Below are positions 51,766 to 60,840 of a stretch of 64,000 nucleotides of DNA, piece by piece. Location: the NCBI GenBank assembly GCA_964630905.1, contig CAZVWR010000007.1, forward strand, positions 1 to 64,000, read 5' to 3'. The notes below the pieces were generated by a model. It worked only from the letters and a program-made list of their open reading frames with translations, did no database searches and was not told the DNA's origin. How positions within the stretch are numbered: the first letter of the stretch is position 1; every line of letters starts with the position of its first letter. Both the position numbers and the translations under genes were made by a program. The stretch is from JAGOEX01 sp964630905. Lineage in GTDB: Bacteria > UBP6 > UBA1177.

Positions 51766-53208
51766 ATGAATTCAAAAGTAAAAAAGATCCTTGACCTTTT
51801 TGAAGAGATCAACAAGGTGCCCAGAAAAAGTAAAAATGAAGAAAAAATAAGTCAATGGCTTATGGACTGGGCGGCAAAATACGGTTTTGAAGCCGAAATG
51901 GACGAAGTTATGAATGTTCTGATCAGAGTTCCTGCCACTGCAGGTTACGAGGATAAACCGGTAATTGTTTTTCAGGGTCACATGGACATGGTTTGCGAAA
52001 AAACGCCTGAAAGCCGCCACGATTTTTCAAAGGACCCGATAAAGCATGTTTTTAACGGTGAATGGCTTAAAGCAGACGGAACGACGCTCGGAGCGGACAA
52101 CGGCATAGCTTTGGCGATCGCTCTTGAACTTGCTACAGATAAAACAGTTCTTCATCCCCCGATGGAACTTCTTTTCACGGTTGATGAGGAAACAGGTCTT
52201 ACCGGTGCCAACGCGTTGAAGCCAGGCTGGCTTAAAGGCAAAGTGCTTCTCAACCTTGACAGCGAGGACGAAGGTATCTTTACAGTAGGTTGTGCAGGCG
52301 GAAGGGACACAAAGATAAATTTCAAACCGCAGTGGGTTGCGGCATGCAGCAGCTGTTCAAATGTTGAAATAAAAGTTGCAGGTCTTGCAGGTGGTCACAG
52401 CGGCGTTGATATCAAGCTTCAAAGAGGTAATGCAAACCAGATCATTGCAAGAATTCTTGATAATATAGCTGCAACAGGTGAGTTGAAAATCGGCATGATA
52501 GATGGTGGAAGCGCCCACAACGCCATTCCCAGAGACGCTTTCTCAATTATAAGTGTTAAAAAGGACGATCTTGCAAAAGTTGTTGATATTGTTGAGAAAA
52601 TAGGTGCCAAGATAAAAGCTGAATTTAAAAAGACAGATTCTAATATGACCATAACTGCAAAAGAGATCAAAGATTTTACCGGTTCGGTGATGAGCAGTGC
52701 GGACAGCGTTAAGCTTGTCAACATGATGATGAGCATGCCTCACGGTGTTGCGGCAATGAGCATTGATATTGACGGACTTGTGGAAACATCAAGCAATTTT
52801 GCAACTGTTAAGATGAATGATGGTGTTGTTTCCATTCTTTCTAGTCAGCGCAGTTCAGTTGCAAGCCGTATAGAATGGATAACAAGAAAAGTCGAAAAAA
52901 GCGCTTTTGTTGCAGGAGCGGAATTTAAAAGCGGTAACGGCTATCCCGGCTGGGAACCGGATATGGAGAGCAAGCTTCTTGCAAAATGTATTTCGATATA
53001 TGAAAAACTTTACGGTATAAAGCCGGTAGTGGAAGTGATTCATGCCGGTCTTGAATGCGGAATAATCGGTTCAAAGAACGAAGGGATGGAGATGATCAGT
53101 TACGGTCCGACAATTAAAAATCCGCACAGTCCTGATGAGAAGATGTTTGTTCCTAGCATTGAAAAAATATGGGATTTTACAGTTGAGCTTTTAAAAAGTT
53201 ACTGTTAG
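51766..53208 (+). CDS. pepD: aminoacyl-histidine dipeptidase (M20C)
   Basis: 480 residues. Metal ligands lie in FQGHMDMVCEK, TLGADNGIALAIAL, VDEETGLTGA (catalytic Glu pair) and NLDSEDEG, all typical of PepD, which cuts Xaa-His and other dipeptides in the cytoplasm. A lid domain is inserted from about 190 to 390. RBS GGAGGAG before ATG. Starts 100 nt after kbl, so it may have its own promoter. Confidence 0.94.
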   Translation: MNSKVKKILDLFEEINKVPRKSKNEEKISQWLMDWAAKYGFEAEMDEVMNVLIRVPATAGYEDKPVIVFQGHMDMVCEKTPESRHDFSKDPIKHVFNGEWLKADGTTLGADNGIALAIALELATDKTVLHPPMELLFTVDEETGLTGANALKPGWLKGKVLLNLDSEDEGIFTVGCAGGRDTKINFKPQWVAACSSCSNVEIKVAGLAGGHSGVDIKLQRGNANQIIARILDNIAATGELKIGMIDGGSAHNAIPRDAFSIISVKKDDLAKVVDIVEKIGAKIKAEFKKTDSNMTITAKEIKDFTGSVMSSADSVKLVNMMMSMPHGVAAMSIDIDGLVETSSNFATVKMNDGVVSILSSQRSSVASRIEWITRKVEKSAFVAGAEFKSGNGYPGWEPDMESKLLAKCISIYEKLYGIKPVVEVIHAGLECGIIGSKNEGMEMISYGPTIKNPHSPDEKMFVPSIEKIWDFTVELLKSYC

Positions 53209-53217
53209 GAGGGTTTT

Positions 53218-54405
53218 ATGAAACTTTTAATGGTCATCGTGATGTTTTTTGTTTTCTCTTCATGTTCGAGTCATGAAGGAGTGGTAAGTGAACTGCCTAA
53301 AAATGTGATAAAAGCCGAAATGAAACTCAATGATGGGAAAATAGAGCTCCTCGGTTTTTATACTGAACCGATCAAACCCAGACACGGTGAAAGCTTTAAG
53401 ATCGTAACTTTCTGGAAGTTTGATGAACAGCTTGACGACGGATGGAAACTTTTTTACCACTTTGAAGATGAAAAAGGTGAAGAGCATTTCAAGTACGACC
53501 ATGAATTTCTTGGCGGGAAAGTGAAAAGGCTTGCTCTTGGAAAGATAATTAAAGACGAAGCGGTCATTAAGGAGATACCGAGACATTTTGACACAGATAC
53601 TATGTTTGTAAGAGGCGGATTTTTCAAGGGAAAGGACAGGACAAAGCCTGAAAAGCAGTTCAACGATGGAAAAAACCGTCTTAACATTGCACAGATAAAG
53701 ATAACAAAGCCCAACATCTTAAGAAAAAAAATGGAAGTCTATACGATCGCCGGAAATTCGAGAAAACAGACAAATGTTGACGGCGAGTTCAAGGAGAGTT
53801 ACTGGGCTAACGCTTCAAAGGACGCCAATTTCTGGAGATCTGACGGAGAAGGTCTGAGCACTGTAAAAACTTCTGTCATGGCGGTTATGGACCACAATTA
53901 TCTCTATATCGGTTTTGATGCTGAAGACAGCGACATCTATGCCGAGCAGAAGAACAATGACGATCCTCTGTATGATACAGACGATGTCGTTGAGATCTTC
54001 ATTGATCCGAGGGGTGAAGGGAAGATCTATTACGAGATTCAGGTTTCTGCGGCAGGTTTGAAGTTTGATTCAAAGTTCAACGGCAGAAGAAAGAACCGTG
54101 ACGACAGTTGGGATTCAAAGATAAAATATGCGGTAAAAGTTGACGGCAAATTAAATGACAATGCTGAAAAGGATAAAGGCTGGCGTGCCGAGATCGCAAT
54201 TCCCTGGAGTTCGATAGAGGATGCACCGGTGAATCCTCCGAAAGACGGCGACACATGGAAAGTGTTTTTATACCGTATCAACAGGCATACCGGCAAAAAG
54301 TCGAAATCGGATGATTTTACAGCATGGACACCTGCATATGCAAAAGATTTTCACAATATAAAATTCATGGGAGAACTTGTATTCGTCTATGAAGAGATCC
54401 TGTAA
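53218..54405 (+). CDS. lipoprotein with C-terminal CBM9-like domain
   Basis: 395 residues. The signal ends VFSSC (C16). Residues about 40-170 form an unrecognised beta-rich domain. The C-terminal part (about 190-390) matches family 9 carbohydrate-binding-like modules: YWANASKDANFW, DHNYLYIGFDAEDSDI, DDVVEIFIDPRG, YYEIQVSAAG and WRAEIAIPWSSI. Such domains bind sugars or act as general surface modules. It follows pepD by 9 nt and its last bases overlap the next gene. Confidence 0.85.
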   Translation: MKLLMVIVMFFVFSSCSSHEGVVSELPKNVIKAEMKLNDGKIELLGFYTEPIKPRHGESFKIVTFWKFDEQLDDGWKLFYHFEDEKGEEHFKYDHEFLGGKVKRLALGKIIKDEAVIKEIPRHFDTDTMFVRGGFFKGKDRTKPEKQFNDGKNRLNIAQIKITKPNILRKKMEVYTIAGNSRKQTNVDGEFKESYWANASKDANFWRSDGEGLSTVKTSVMAVMDHNYLYIGFDAEDSDIYAEQKNNDDPLYDTDDVVEIFIDPRGEGKIYYEIQVSAAGLKFDSKFNGRRKNRDDSWDSKIKYAVKVDGKLNDNAEKDKGWRAEIAIPWSSIEDAPVNPPKDGDTWKVFLYRINRHTGKKSKSDDFTAWTPAYAKDFHNIKFMGELVFVYEEIL

Positions 54406-55201
54406 AATATTAATTTCATTCATTTTTGTTCTGTTCTCATTAACAGCGTTTTCTCAGGATAGACCTGCGACACTCAAGGAAAAAATACTTAATGAACGGA
54501 TCGAGAAGGAAAAAGGGGAAGTGTCCCTTGCGATGAAGGTTTCCGAAGCGGAGCTGGAAGTTATAAAAACAATGTCGTTCAACCAGCTTTTAAAGTACCG
54601 GAAACTCGATTTTCTCCAAAGATCTTCCAATATCATGAAAAGCAACTGCCTTTTTTTCGATTCTGAGTGTAAAAAAGTCTATAACATGTCGATAGTATAT
54701 CTTAAAAATGAAATGAGACTTGTAAAAAAAGAGCTTGATGAATTTGAAAAACTCATGGAGGAAAGCCATAAAAGACTTTCTGATCTGAAAGAGAAATTTG
54801 CTCTGCTTGAAAAAGGTGTGGAAGTCGAAATAAGTGAAATTAGAATTAAACCCGCTATCCCGGAACTCAAGAACGGATATAAATGCGGCAACACGCCAAG
54901 CTGGAACTCAATGAGGGGAATTTTTGTGACTCCTTCCGAAATAAACGACCTCCCTTTTCAGGGTTTTATAAAAGATGTGGTCAAGCTTGATTCCGGCGGC
55001 TATGTCATAATGGTCGAGGCAGGAGAATTCACCATTAATTTCAGCTATGTCAAAACATCTTCTGTAAAAGCCGGCGAAATAGTCAAAATGGGCAGAAAAC
55101 TTTTCACAGGGTCGGCGGGAAATCCCGTCATGCCCGGTAATATACTGATCTTCATAACAAAAAACGGGAAATTCGTAAACCCCGTGTTTATGTGCAAATA
55201 G
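54389..55201 (+). CDS. secreted coiled-coil protein with degenerate LytM-like domain
   Basis: 270 residues from ATG 54389; a TTG at 54377 would add four. Signal peptide SCKILISFIFVLFSLTAFSQ, then helices with a coiled coil at about 100-150 (KNEMRLVKKELDEFEKLME), then a C-terminal domain whose spacing follows LytM: YVIMVEAGEFTINFSYV, VKAGEIVKMGRKLFTG, NILIFITKNGKFVNP. The metal-binding histidines are absent (the YAHL and HLHF positions read FSYV and ILIF), so it cannot be a peptidase. EnvC-like proteins with dead LytM domains activate amidases; the same role is possible here. It begins inside the end of the CBM9-like gene. Confidence 0.7.
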   Translation: MKRSCKILISFIFVLFSLTAFSQDRPATLKEKILNERIEKEKGEVSLAMKVSEAELEVIKTMSFNQLLKYRKLDFLQRSSNIMKSNCLFFDSECKKVYNMSIVYLKNEMRLVKKELDEFEKLMEESHKRLSDLKEKFALLEKGVEVEISEIRIKPAIPELKNGYKCGNTPSWNSMRGIFVTPSEINDLPFQGFIKDVVKLDSGGYVIMVEAGEFTINFSYVKTSSVKAGEIVKMGRKLFTGSAGNPVMPGNILIFITKNGKFVNPVFMCK

Positions 55202-55219
55202 GGAGTGAAAATGAAATTC

Positions 55220-55332
55220 GTAGGGGTTGACCCGTGTGTCAACCCGATTGTTGTTCCGCGACAGGGCAGACACGCGGATCTGCCCCTACAATGTGATCAA
55301 AATGTAGGGGTTGACCCATGTGTCAACCCGAT
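55220..55332. repeat. REP-like palindrome cluster
   Basis: Three palindromic units. Unit 1, 55220-55247, has an 8-bp stem GGGTTGAC/GTCAACCC. Unit 2, 55261-55290, is in opposite orientation with stem GGGCAGA/TCTGCCC. Unit 3, 55304-55332, repeats unit 1. GTAGGGG at the start of unit 1 pairs with CCCCTAC at the end of unit 2, so units 1 and 2 form a BIME-like composite. The same sequences recur inside the RAYT gene at 61114-61219. The cluster also reads through as a 55-codon frame (55211-55378). Confidence 0.88.
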
Positions 55333-55380
55333 GGAAGAGATGTGTGGGATGATAATGAAAATAGTCAGGATTAATTAAAA

Positions 55381-58300
55381 ATGAGAAAAGAAAAGTACTT
55401 ACAAATTTTTAACTATCTTAAAGAATTCTCAAAACTCAGAAGTAATCCAGTAAGAGATATTGAATCTCAAGAGGGTCAATATCCTGAGATATTATGGCTG
55501 AGTGAAATTCCTGATAATTCTTCGTTTGAAAATGTTATAAGAGAAGGATTTGATCATGAAAAAGATTTTTGGCTTAGAATAAAAAAACCAATTGAGCCAG
55601 AAAAACCCAGTTTTCCTAAAATTAATAAAATTTTAGAGATTTGGGTTGAACCAACATCTTTATTAAATGAAGAAGAAGTTCCTGTTTTAAAAGAAAAGGT
55701 TGAATATGGAGACAAAATTCTTCTCTTGTCAGACTATCCAGATATACAAAAAACATTTGAGAAGTATGTCGATCAGAAATGGATTGATGACTTAATAGAA
55801 TACAAAGGATTGTTGTCAGAATATAAAAAGATAAAAAATGAATATGATAAACTCAATAATTCATACAAAGAATTTTTTAGAATTTTTAATAAAGCACAGC
55901 AGTTTGGTGAAGAATATGAATTGATAGTTGGAGTAGGGTTAATTAATTATAAAGCCAACAGTGAATCTCCGAAAATATTTCGGCATATAATGACCCAAAG
56001 GGTTGAAATTAAATTTGAATATTCTCGAAAGGATTCTCAAATTATTGTTTCTCCTAATATTGAGTCTCTTCCTCAAATTGAAACGGATTCTATTTTGGAT
56101 CTCAATGAATATTTCGAAACACAAAATATAATCGATGCCGAAAAAGAAACGGAAAATTATATTAAAGAAAAGCGCATATATACACTATTAGACCATCAAT
56201 TAATAGAAGATGCACTTCAAATTTTTGTGGAACGGATTTCTCCTGAAGGCAAATATGAAAGATCAATATTAAAACCAAAAGAAACAAACTCTAAACCTTT
56301 AATGTTTTTTTCTCCAGCACTTATTTTGAGAAAAAGGAACACAAGAAGTTTGACGAATCTTTATCAAAAAATTATTGAAAATATTGAAAATGCCCAATTT
56401 GATTTAATTATTCCAACTATTGAAGAGTTGGTGGGGGATATAAGCAGAGAAAAAGATTTTTATAAAGAAGATGTTTCCAATTCATCAGATTTTAAGATGA
56501 TTCTATTTCCTAAAGAATATAATGATGAGCAGATTGAAATAATAAAAAAAGTTAGCAAAAGCAATAAAGTTGTTGTTCAAGGCCCTCCCGGAACAGGAAA
56601 ATCTCATACCATTGCAAATCTTATATGTCATTTACTCGCTCATGGGAAGAAACTTTTAATAACGGCATATACAAAAAGAGCTTTAGAGGTTTTAAAAAAT
56701 CATTTGCCCGATGAGTTTAAAAATCTAACAGTTAATTTATTGAGTAGTGATGCTGATTCCATTCAAGATTTGCAGAGAAGTGTTAATTCTATAAATGATG
56801 AGCTTTCTCGTGAAAATTTGGGGTATTATATCCAAAAAACCACTTCTTTGGAAAAAGAGTTAAATCAGGAAAGAGAAAAAATTGCGATCAACAGAAATGA
56901 GATTGTGAAAGTAAAAGAAAAAACAACAAGAAATATAGAAATAAATCAGCGATATTCAGGAACATTAATGAAAATTTCTGAAAAATTGGAAGTTGATGCT
57001 GCAAAATATGAATGGTATAAAGATTCTTTTTGTACAATAGATTCTGATAGAGAAATTAAAGACTTAGAAGAGTTTGTTGTTTTAAACGAAAGGTTTTCTA
57101 AAATTGATGTTTCAGATCTGTCACAAGAAATTCCAGAGCCGCAATATTTGCTCTCTGTGGATATTTTTAAGCGGTATCTTGACATAAAAGATGAGATTGA
57201 TGCATATAAATCAAAATTTCTGAACCCCAAAATAAAATGTGATGATTTTGATAATTTAAAAAACAGGCTTGTTTCTATAAAAGCTCTTTCAGAAAAAGCA
57301 GATTCTTTGAAAATAGCTCAAAAAGAAGAAATAATTGAATCTTGTCTAAATGATGGAACAAAAAAATGGATGGAAAAGATTGATTGTTGTAGAAAAATTA
57401 TTGCTGAAGTCACACAATCGATAGACCTTAAAAAGATTGATATGAATATAGAAATCAAATATCCAGAAAATAAAAGTCTCAAGCAATTAAAAAATGATGC
57501 GAGTATATTGTTCGATTATTTAAATGAAGGGAATCAATTATCTGGTGTCTCCTTTTCTTTAAAGAGGCCATTTTTATCTAAAGAAATTAAGGAAAGGATT
57601 TATTTCATAGAAAATGTTTATGTGAATGGAAGTCCTTGTGACACTTTACAGGAATTTGAAATTGTTTTAAACGATTTATATTTGCAGCAGCAAATAAATG
57701 CACTTGTTGAAATATTTAACGAAATTCCTAGTGAATACAAATCATATTCTGCAAAATTTTCATATTTTACAGATTTAATAGAAAAGATTTCTCAGCTAAT
57801 TAGTATAATTGACTTTTCACATTTTGAAAGCAATAAAATATTTGAGCTTTCTATGATGAAAGTTCCTCCTTTCTATAAATCTGTCTCCGAAATTATTGAT
57901 GAGGTAAATTACGCAAGCCTTTTAAATCAAAAAGAAAAAATGATGAAAGCCATTAATGATGTGGGATCTTATTTAAAATACAAAACTACACATAAGATAA
58001 GTGAAGAGATTCTTAATTCTATAAACCAATACGATCTAAAACACTATGAATATTTGTTGGCGGAGATTGGAAAAATATTGATTAAAAAAAGAGAATACAC
58101 CGACTATTTGAATCTAAAAGAGAAAGTGAGCAAGGTATTTCCTAATTTAGTTCAACAGGTTATTTTGAATAAAGTTATAAGTAATAATTTTAAAGAATTA
58201 AGAGAAGCTATTTATTTTAAACATGCTCGAGAAACTGTTGCTAAGAAATTGGATGGAGATTACGAGAACAAGCTTTACGAGGATTTAAGATTTTCTGAGG

Positions 58301-60828
58301 AAAGAGAGAAAAAACTTATTGCACAACTTGCATCCAAGAAGTCATGGATCTATGTTTTGCAGGAACTTGATAAAAATAAAAGTCTAAAACAGGATTTAAA
58401 CGCATTTGCACAGTTTGCAAAAAAAGCGAAAGGAACTGGCAAAAAAGCTGCTAAGTTTCAGAAAGATGTCCAGATTCAGATGGAAAAATGCAAAGATTCT
58501 GTGCCTTGTTGGATAATGCCTTTGTATAAAGTTGTTGAATCAATAATACCTAGTCAAGGCATGTATGACTATACAATAATAGACGAAGCCAGTCAGTTGG
58601 GACCAGACGCTATATTTTTATTATATATCTCAAAAAATGTGATAATAGTTGGAGATGATAAACAGATAGCACCAGAGAATGTAGGTATTGAAGCAAACAA
58701 GATGACCCCTCAAATTGAAAAATATTTGCATGATTTTAATCATAAAAACTGTTTTGATCCAGATTTCAGTTTTTTTGACTTTGCTAATATCTTTTGCAAT
58801 GAAAGAGTTGTTTTAAGAGAACATTTCAGGTGTATGCCGGAGATCATAGAGTTTTCTAATAAGAATTTTTATGCTCCAGAAGGCAAGGAGTTATATCCAT
58901 TAAAGCAATATAAAGAGAATAGGATTGAGCCGTTAATGACTGTTTTTTGTGAGAATGGTTATGTCGAGGGCAGAGACAGTTATATAAGAAATGAGCCTGA
59001 GGCTGAGGCTATCTCGATGAAAATATCAGAAATTATCAATGATTCAAGATATGATGGAAAAACAATAGGAATAATTACGTTACAAGGAAATTCTCAGTCA
59101 AAAATAATAGAAGACAAAGTTCTTAGAATTATTGGAGAGAAAGAATACCATCAAAGAAAGATAGTGTGTGGAAATTCAGCATATTTTCAAGGTGATGAAA
59201 GAGACATAATATTTCTGAGTTTAGTTACTGCACACAATCATCCTCGCTCTGCTCTTACATCACCCGCATGGGAAAGGCGCTTTAATGTTGCTGTAAGTAG
59301 AGCAAAGGAGCAGGTTTGGCTTTTTCATTCAGTTCAACTTGAAGATTTGAGTAACCCCGATGATCTTAGGTATAAATTATTATACCACTTCAAAAATTTC
59401 AATTTATACCAACCAATTTTGAGTAAACAGATTGATCGTAGAATTGGAAATCAACCAGAACCCTTTGACAGTTGGTTCGAAGTAGATGTTTATAACGATA
59501 TAATAAGGAGAAATTTATCTGTTATTCCACAATACAGAGTAGCAAAAGGAAGGTATGTTATTGATTTGGTTACATTATTTCCTGACGGGACAAAACTGGC
59601 AATAGAATGCGATGGAGATGAATGGCATGGCCCAGAGAAACATGAAAAAGATATGATGAGACAAAAAGATCTTGAAAGAAATGGATGGCAGTTCTTTCGA
59701 GTGAAAGGACATCAATATTACTTTAATAGAGCAAAAGCACTGGAACCACTGTGGAAGATGATAGAAAACATAAAGAAACCAAATATTCCGATTGAAAAAG
59801 AGATTCATCCATACTCTAATGAAAGCCATAAACCTAAAAATGAATTTGTCGTTGAAAACAAAAGAAACGATGAGGAATATGTAGAAAAGAATCCGGCAAC
59901 AGAATCCGTGTATAATAGAATTGATGAAAACAAAACAGAAGAAGCTTTTGTGTCGAAAGAAGAAGCCATTATTCATTCAGATGAAGCAAAAATCATTCGT
60001 TATTTTAACTTATTTAAATATAACTGTACATATGTTTTAACAGATGATAATCCGTTGGATGCAGACTTCGTTTTGCCGATAAAATCCAATGAGAATAAAG
60101 GATTTTTGCTTCAATGCTATAGGTCTGGTCATGTGAATAAAGTCAATGTCGAGACACTTCTATCAAAGAAAATTGGCAAAGAGTATATGAACGGTATGAA
60201 TAAGGAAGATGAACTGATTCTTTTGGAGATAATAGATTCAGACAAAATATTGGGGATGCAGTTTGTAAGCTTTGGAAGAAAACAATTTAAAGCACATCTT
60301 ACAGAAAAAATACCAAGCAGAGACCTTCTATATTTGCAAGGATATAAAGTAATGTATCAAGATTATAGTGACATTTCTTATTTTGTTATTCCTTTAGAAT
60401 TTTATGAGAAAATTGAAAGATTAATTTTCAAAAGCTTCAATGCTGGTGGAAAATTATTGGACAATTGGAATTATAAAAATGAATGGGGTGTTTTAGAAAA
60501 ATACATAAACCAAAATTCTATGATGCAAAAAAGTATTCCATCAAAAAAACAAGAAGAAAACACGATAAAAAAGAACGATAATGATAATAATAAGGAAATA
60601 GAAATAAATGACATTGTGAAGTTTATTTTTAACGAAAAAACCATAAAGGTTCAAATAGTCAGTTATCCGACAGACAAAATTAAAATTTCTAATGAAGTTC
60701 AAAAGATTTATTGTGAATTGCCTTTAGCAAAATCATTGATCGGCAGAAAAACAGGAGAGAAAGTGAGGGTAGGCGATACAGAAAATTATGTGGAGATTTT
60801 AGATGTTTATCAGGTTGTAGAAGTGTAA
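55381..60828 (+). CDS. SF1 helicase - Vsr-like nuclease - GreA/GreB C-domain fusion, putative defence protein
   Basis: 1815 residues. The first ~390 are unrecognised. Superfamily 1 (DNA2/NAM7-like) motifs: Walker A GPPGTGKS 401-408, motif II DEAS 1068-1071, motif III GDDKQ 1091-1095, motif IV LREHFRC 1145-1151, motif V QGDERDII 1270-1277, motif VI NVAVSRAK 1302-1309; between I and II lies a 600-residue helical insert with coiled coils. Residues 1350-1460 are a Vsr/PD-(D/E)xK-like nuclease: D1395, then AIECDGDEWHG with E1409 and D1411, then KGHQYY. 1480-1735 is unrecognised. 1741-1815 resembles a GreA/GreB C-terminal domain (ELPLAKSLIGRKTGEKV). Helicase-Vsr proteins are known in antiphage systems such as Hhe. 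The gene is AT-richer than its neighbours (about 30 % GC in a line I counted) and flanked by REP and RAYT sequences, suggesting transfer. Confidence 0.85.
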   Translation: MRKEKYLQIFNYLKEFSKLRSNPVRDIESQEGQYPEILWLSEIPDNSSFENVIREGFDHEKDFWLRIKKPIEPEKPSFPKINKILEIWVEPTSLLNEEEVPVLKEKVEYGDKILLLSDYPDIQKTFEKYVDQKWIDDLIEYKGLLSEYKKIKNEYDKLNNSYKEFFRIFNKAQQFGEEYELIVGVGLINYKANSESPKIFRHIMTQRVEIKFEYSRKDSQIIVSPNIESLPQIETDSILDLNEYFETQNIIDAEKETENYIKEKRIYTLLDHQLIEDALQIFVERISPEGKYERSILKPKETNSKPLMFFSPALILRKRNTRSLTNLYQKIIENIENAQFDLIIPTIEELVGDISREKDFYKEDVSNSSDFKMILFPKEYNDEQIEIIKKVSKSNKVVVQGPPGTGKSHTIANLICHLLAHGKKLLITAYTKRALEVLKNHLPDEFKNLTVNLLSSDADSIQDLQRSVNSINDELSRENLGYYIQKTTSLEKELNQEREKIAINRNEIVKVKEKTTRNIEINQRYSGTLMKISEKLEVDAAKYEWYKDSFCTIDSDREIKDLEEFVVLNERFSKIDVSDLSQEIPEPQYLLSVDIFKRYLDIKDEIDAYKSKFLNPKIKCDDFDNLKNRLVSIKALSEKADSLKIAQKEEIIESCLNDGTKKWMEKIDCCRKIIAEVTQSIDLKKIDMNIEIKYPENKSLKQLKNDASILFDYLNEGNQLSGVSFSLKRPFLSKEIKERIYFIENVYVNGSPCDTLQEFEIVLNDLYLQQQINALVEIFNEIPSEYKSYSAKFSYFTDLIEKISQLISIIDFSHFESNKIFELSMMKVPPFYKSVSEIIDEVNYASLLNQKEKMMKAINDVGSYLKYKTTHKISEEILNSINQYDLKHYEYLLAEIGKILIKKREYTDYLNLKEKVSKVFPNLVQQVILNKVISNNFKELREAIYFKHARETVAKKLDGDYENKLYEDLRFSEEREKKLIAQLASKKSWIYVLQELDKNKSLKQDLNAFAQFAKKAKGTGKKAAKFQKDVQIQMEKCKDSVPCWIMPLYKVVESIIPSQGMYDYTIIDEASQLGPDAIFLLYISKNVIIVGDDKQIAPENVGIEANKMTPQIEKYLHDFNHKNCFDPDFSFFDFANIFCNERVVLREHFRCMPEIIEFSNKNFYAPEGKELYPLKQYKENRIEPLMTVFCENGYVEGRDSYIRNEPEAEAISMKISEIINDSRYDGKTIGIITLQGNSQSKIIEDKVLRIIGEKEYHQRKIVCGNSAYFQGDERDIIFLSLVTAHNHPRSALTSPAWERRFNVAVSRAKEQVWLFHSVQLEDLSNPDDLRYKLLYHFKNFNLYQPILSKQIDRRIGNQPEPFDSWFEVDVYNDIIRRNLSVIPQYRVAKGRYVIDLVTLFPDGTKLAIECDGDEWHGPEKHEKDMMRQKDLERNGWQFFRVKGHQYYFNRAKALEPLWKMIENIKKPNIPIEKEIHPYSNESHKPKNEFVVENKRNDEEYVEKNPATESVYNRIDENKTEEAFVSKEEAIIHSDEAKIIRYFNLFKYNCTYVLTDDNPLDADFVLPIKSNENKGFLLQCYRSGHVNKVNVETLLSKKIGKEYMNGMNKEDELILLEIIDSDKILGMQFVSFGRKQFKAHLTEKIPSRDLLYLQGYKVMYQDYSDISYFVIPLEFYEKIERLIFKSFNAGGKLLDNWNYKNEWGVLEKYINQNSMMQKSIPSKKQEENTIKKNDNDNNKEIEINDIVKFIFNEKTIKVQIVSYPTDKIKISNEVQKIYCELPLAKSLIGRKTGEKVRVGDTENYVEILDVYQVVEV

Positions 60829-60840
60829 ATATAACCCCGC

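Noticed and set aside
55220..55332. Palindromic repeats as a CRISPR array
   Set aside because: Only three units, in both orientations, with different stems and irregular spacing; no cas genes. They match REP elements with the RAYT downstream.
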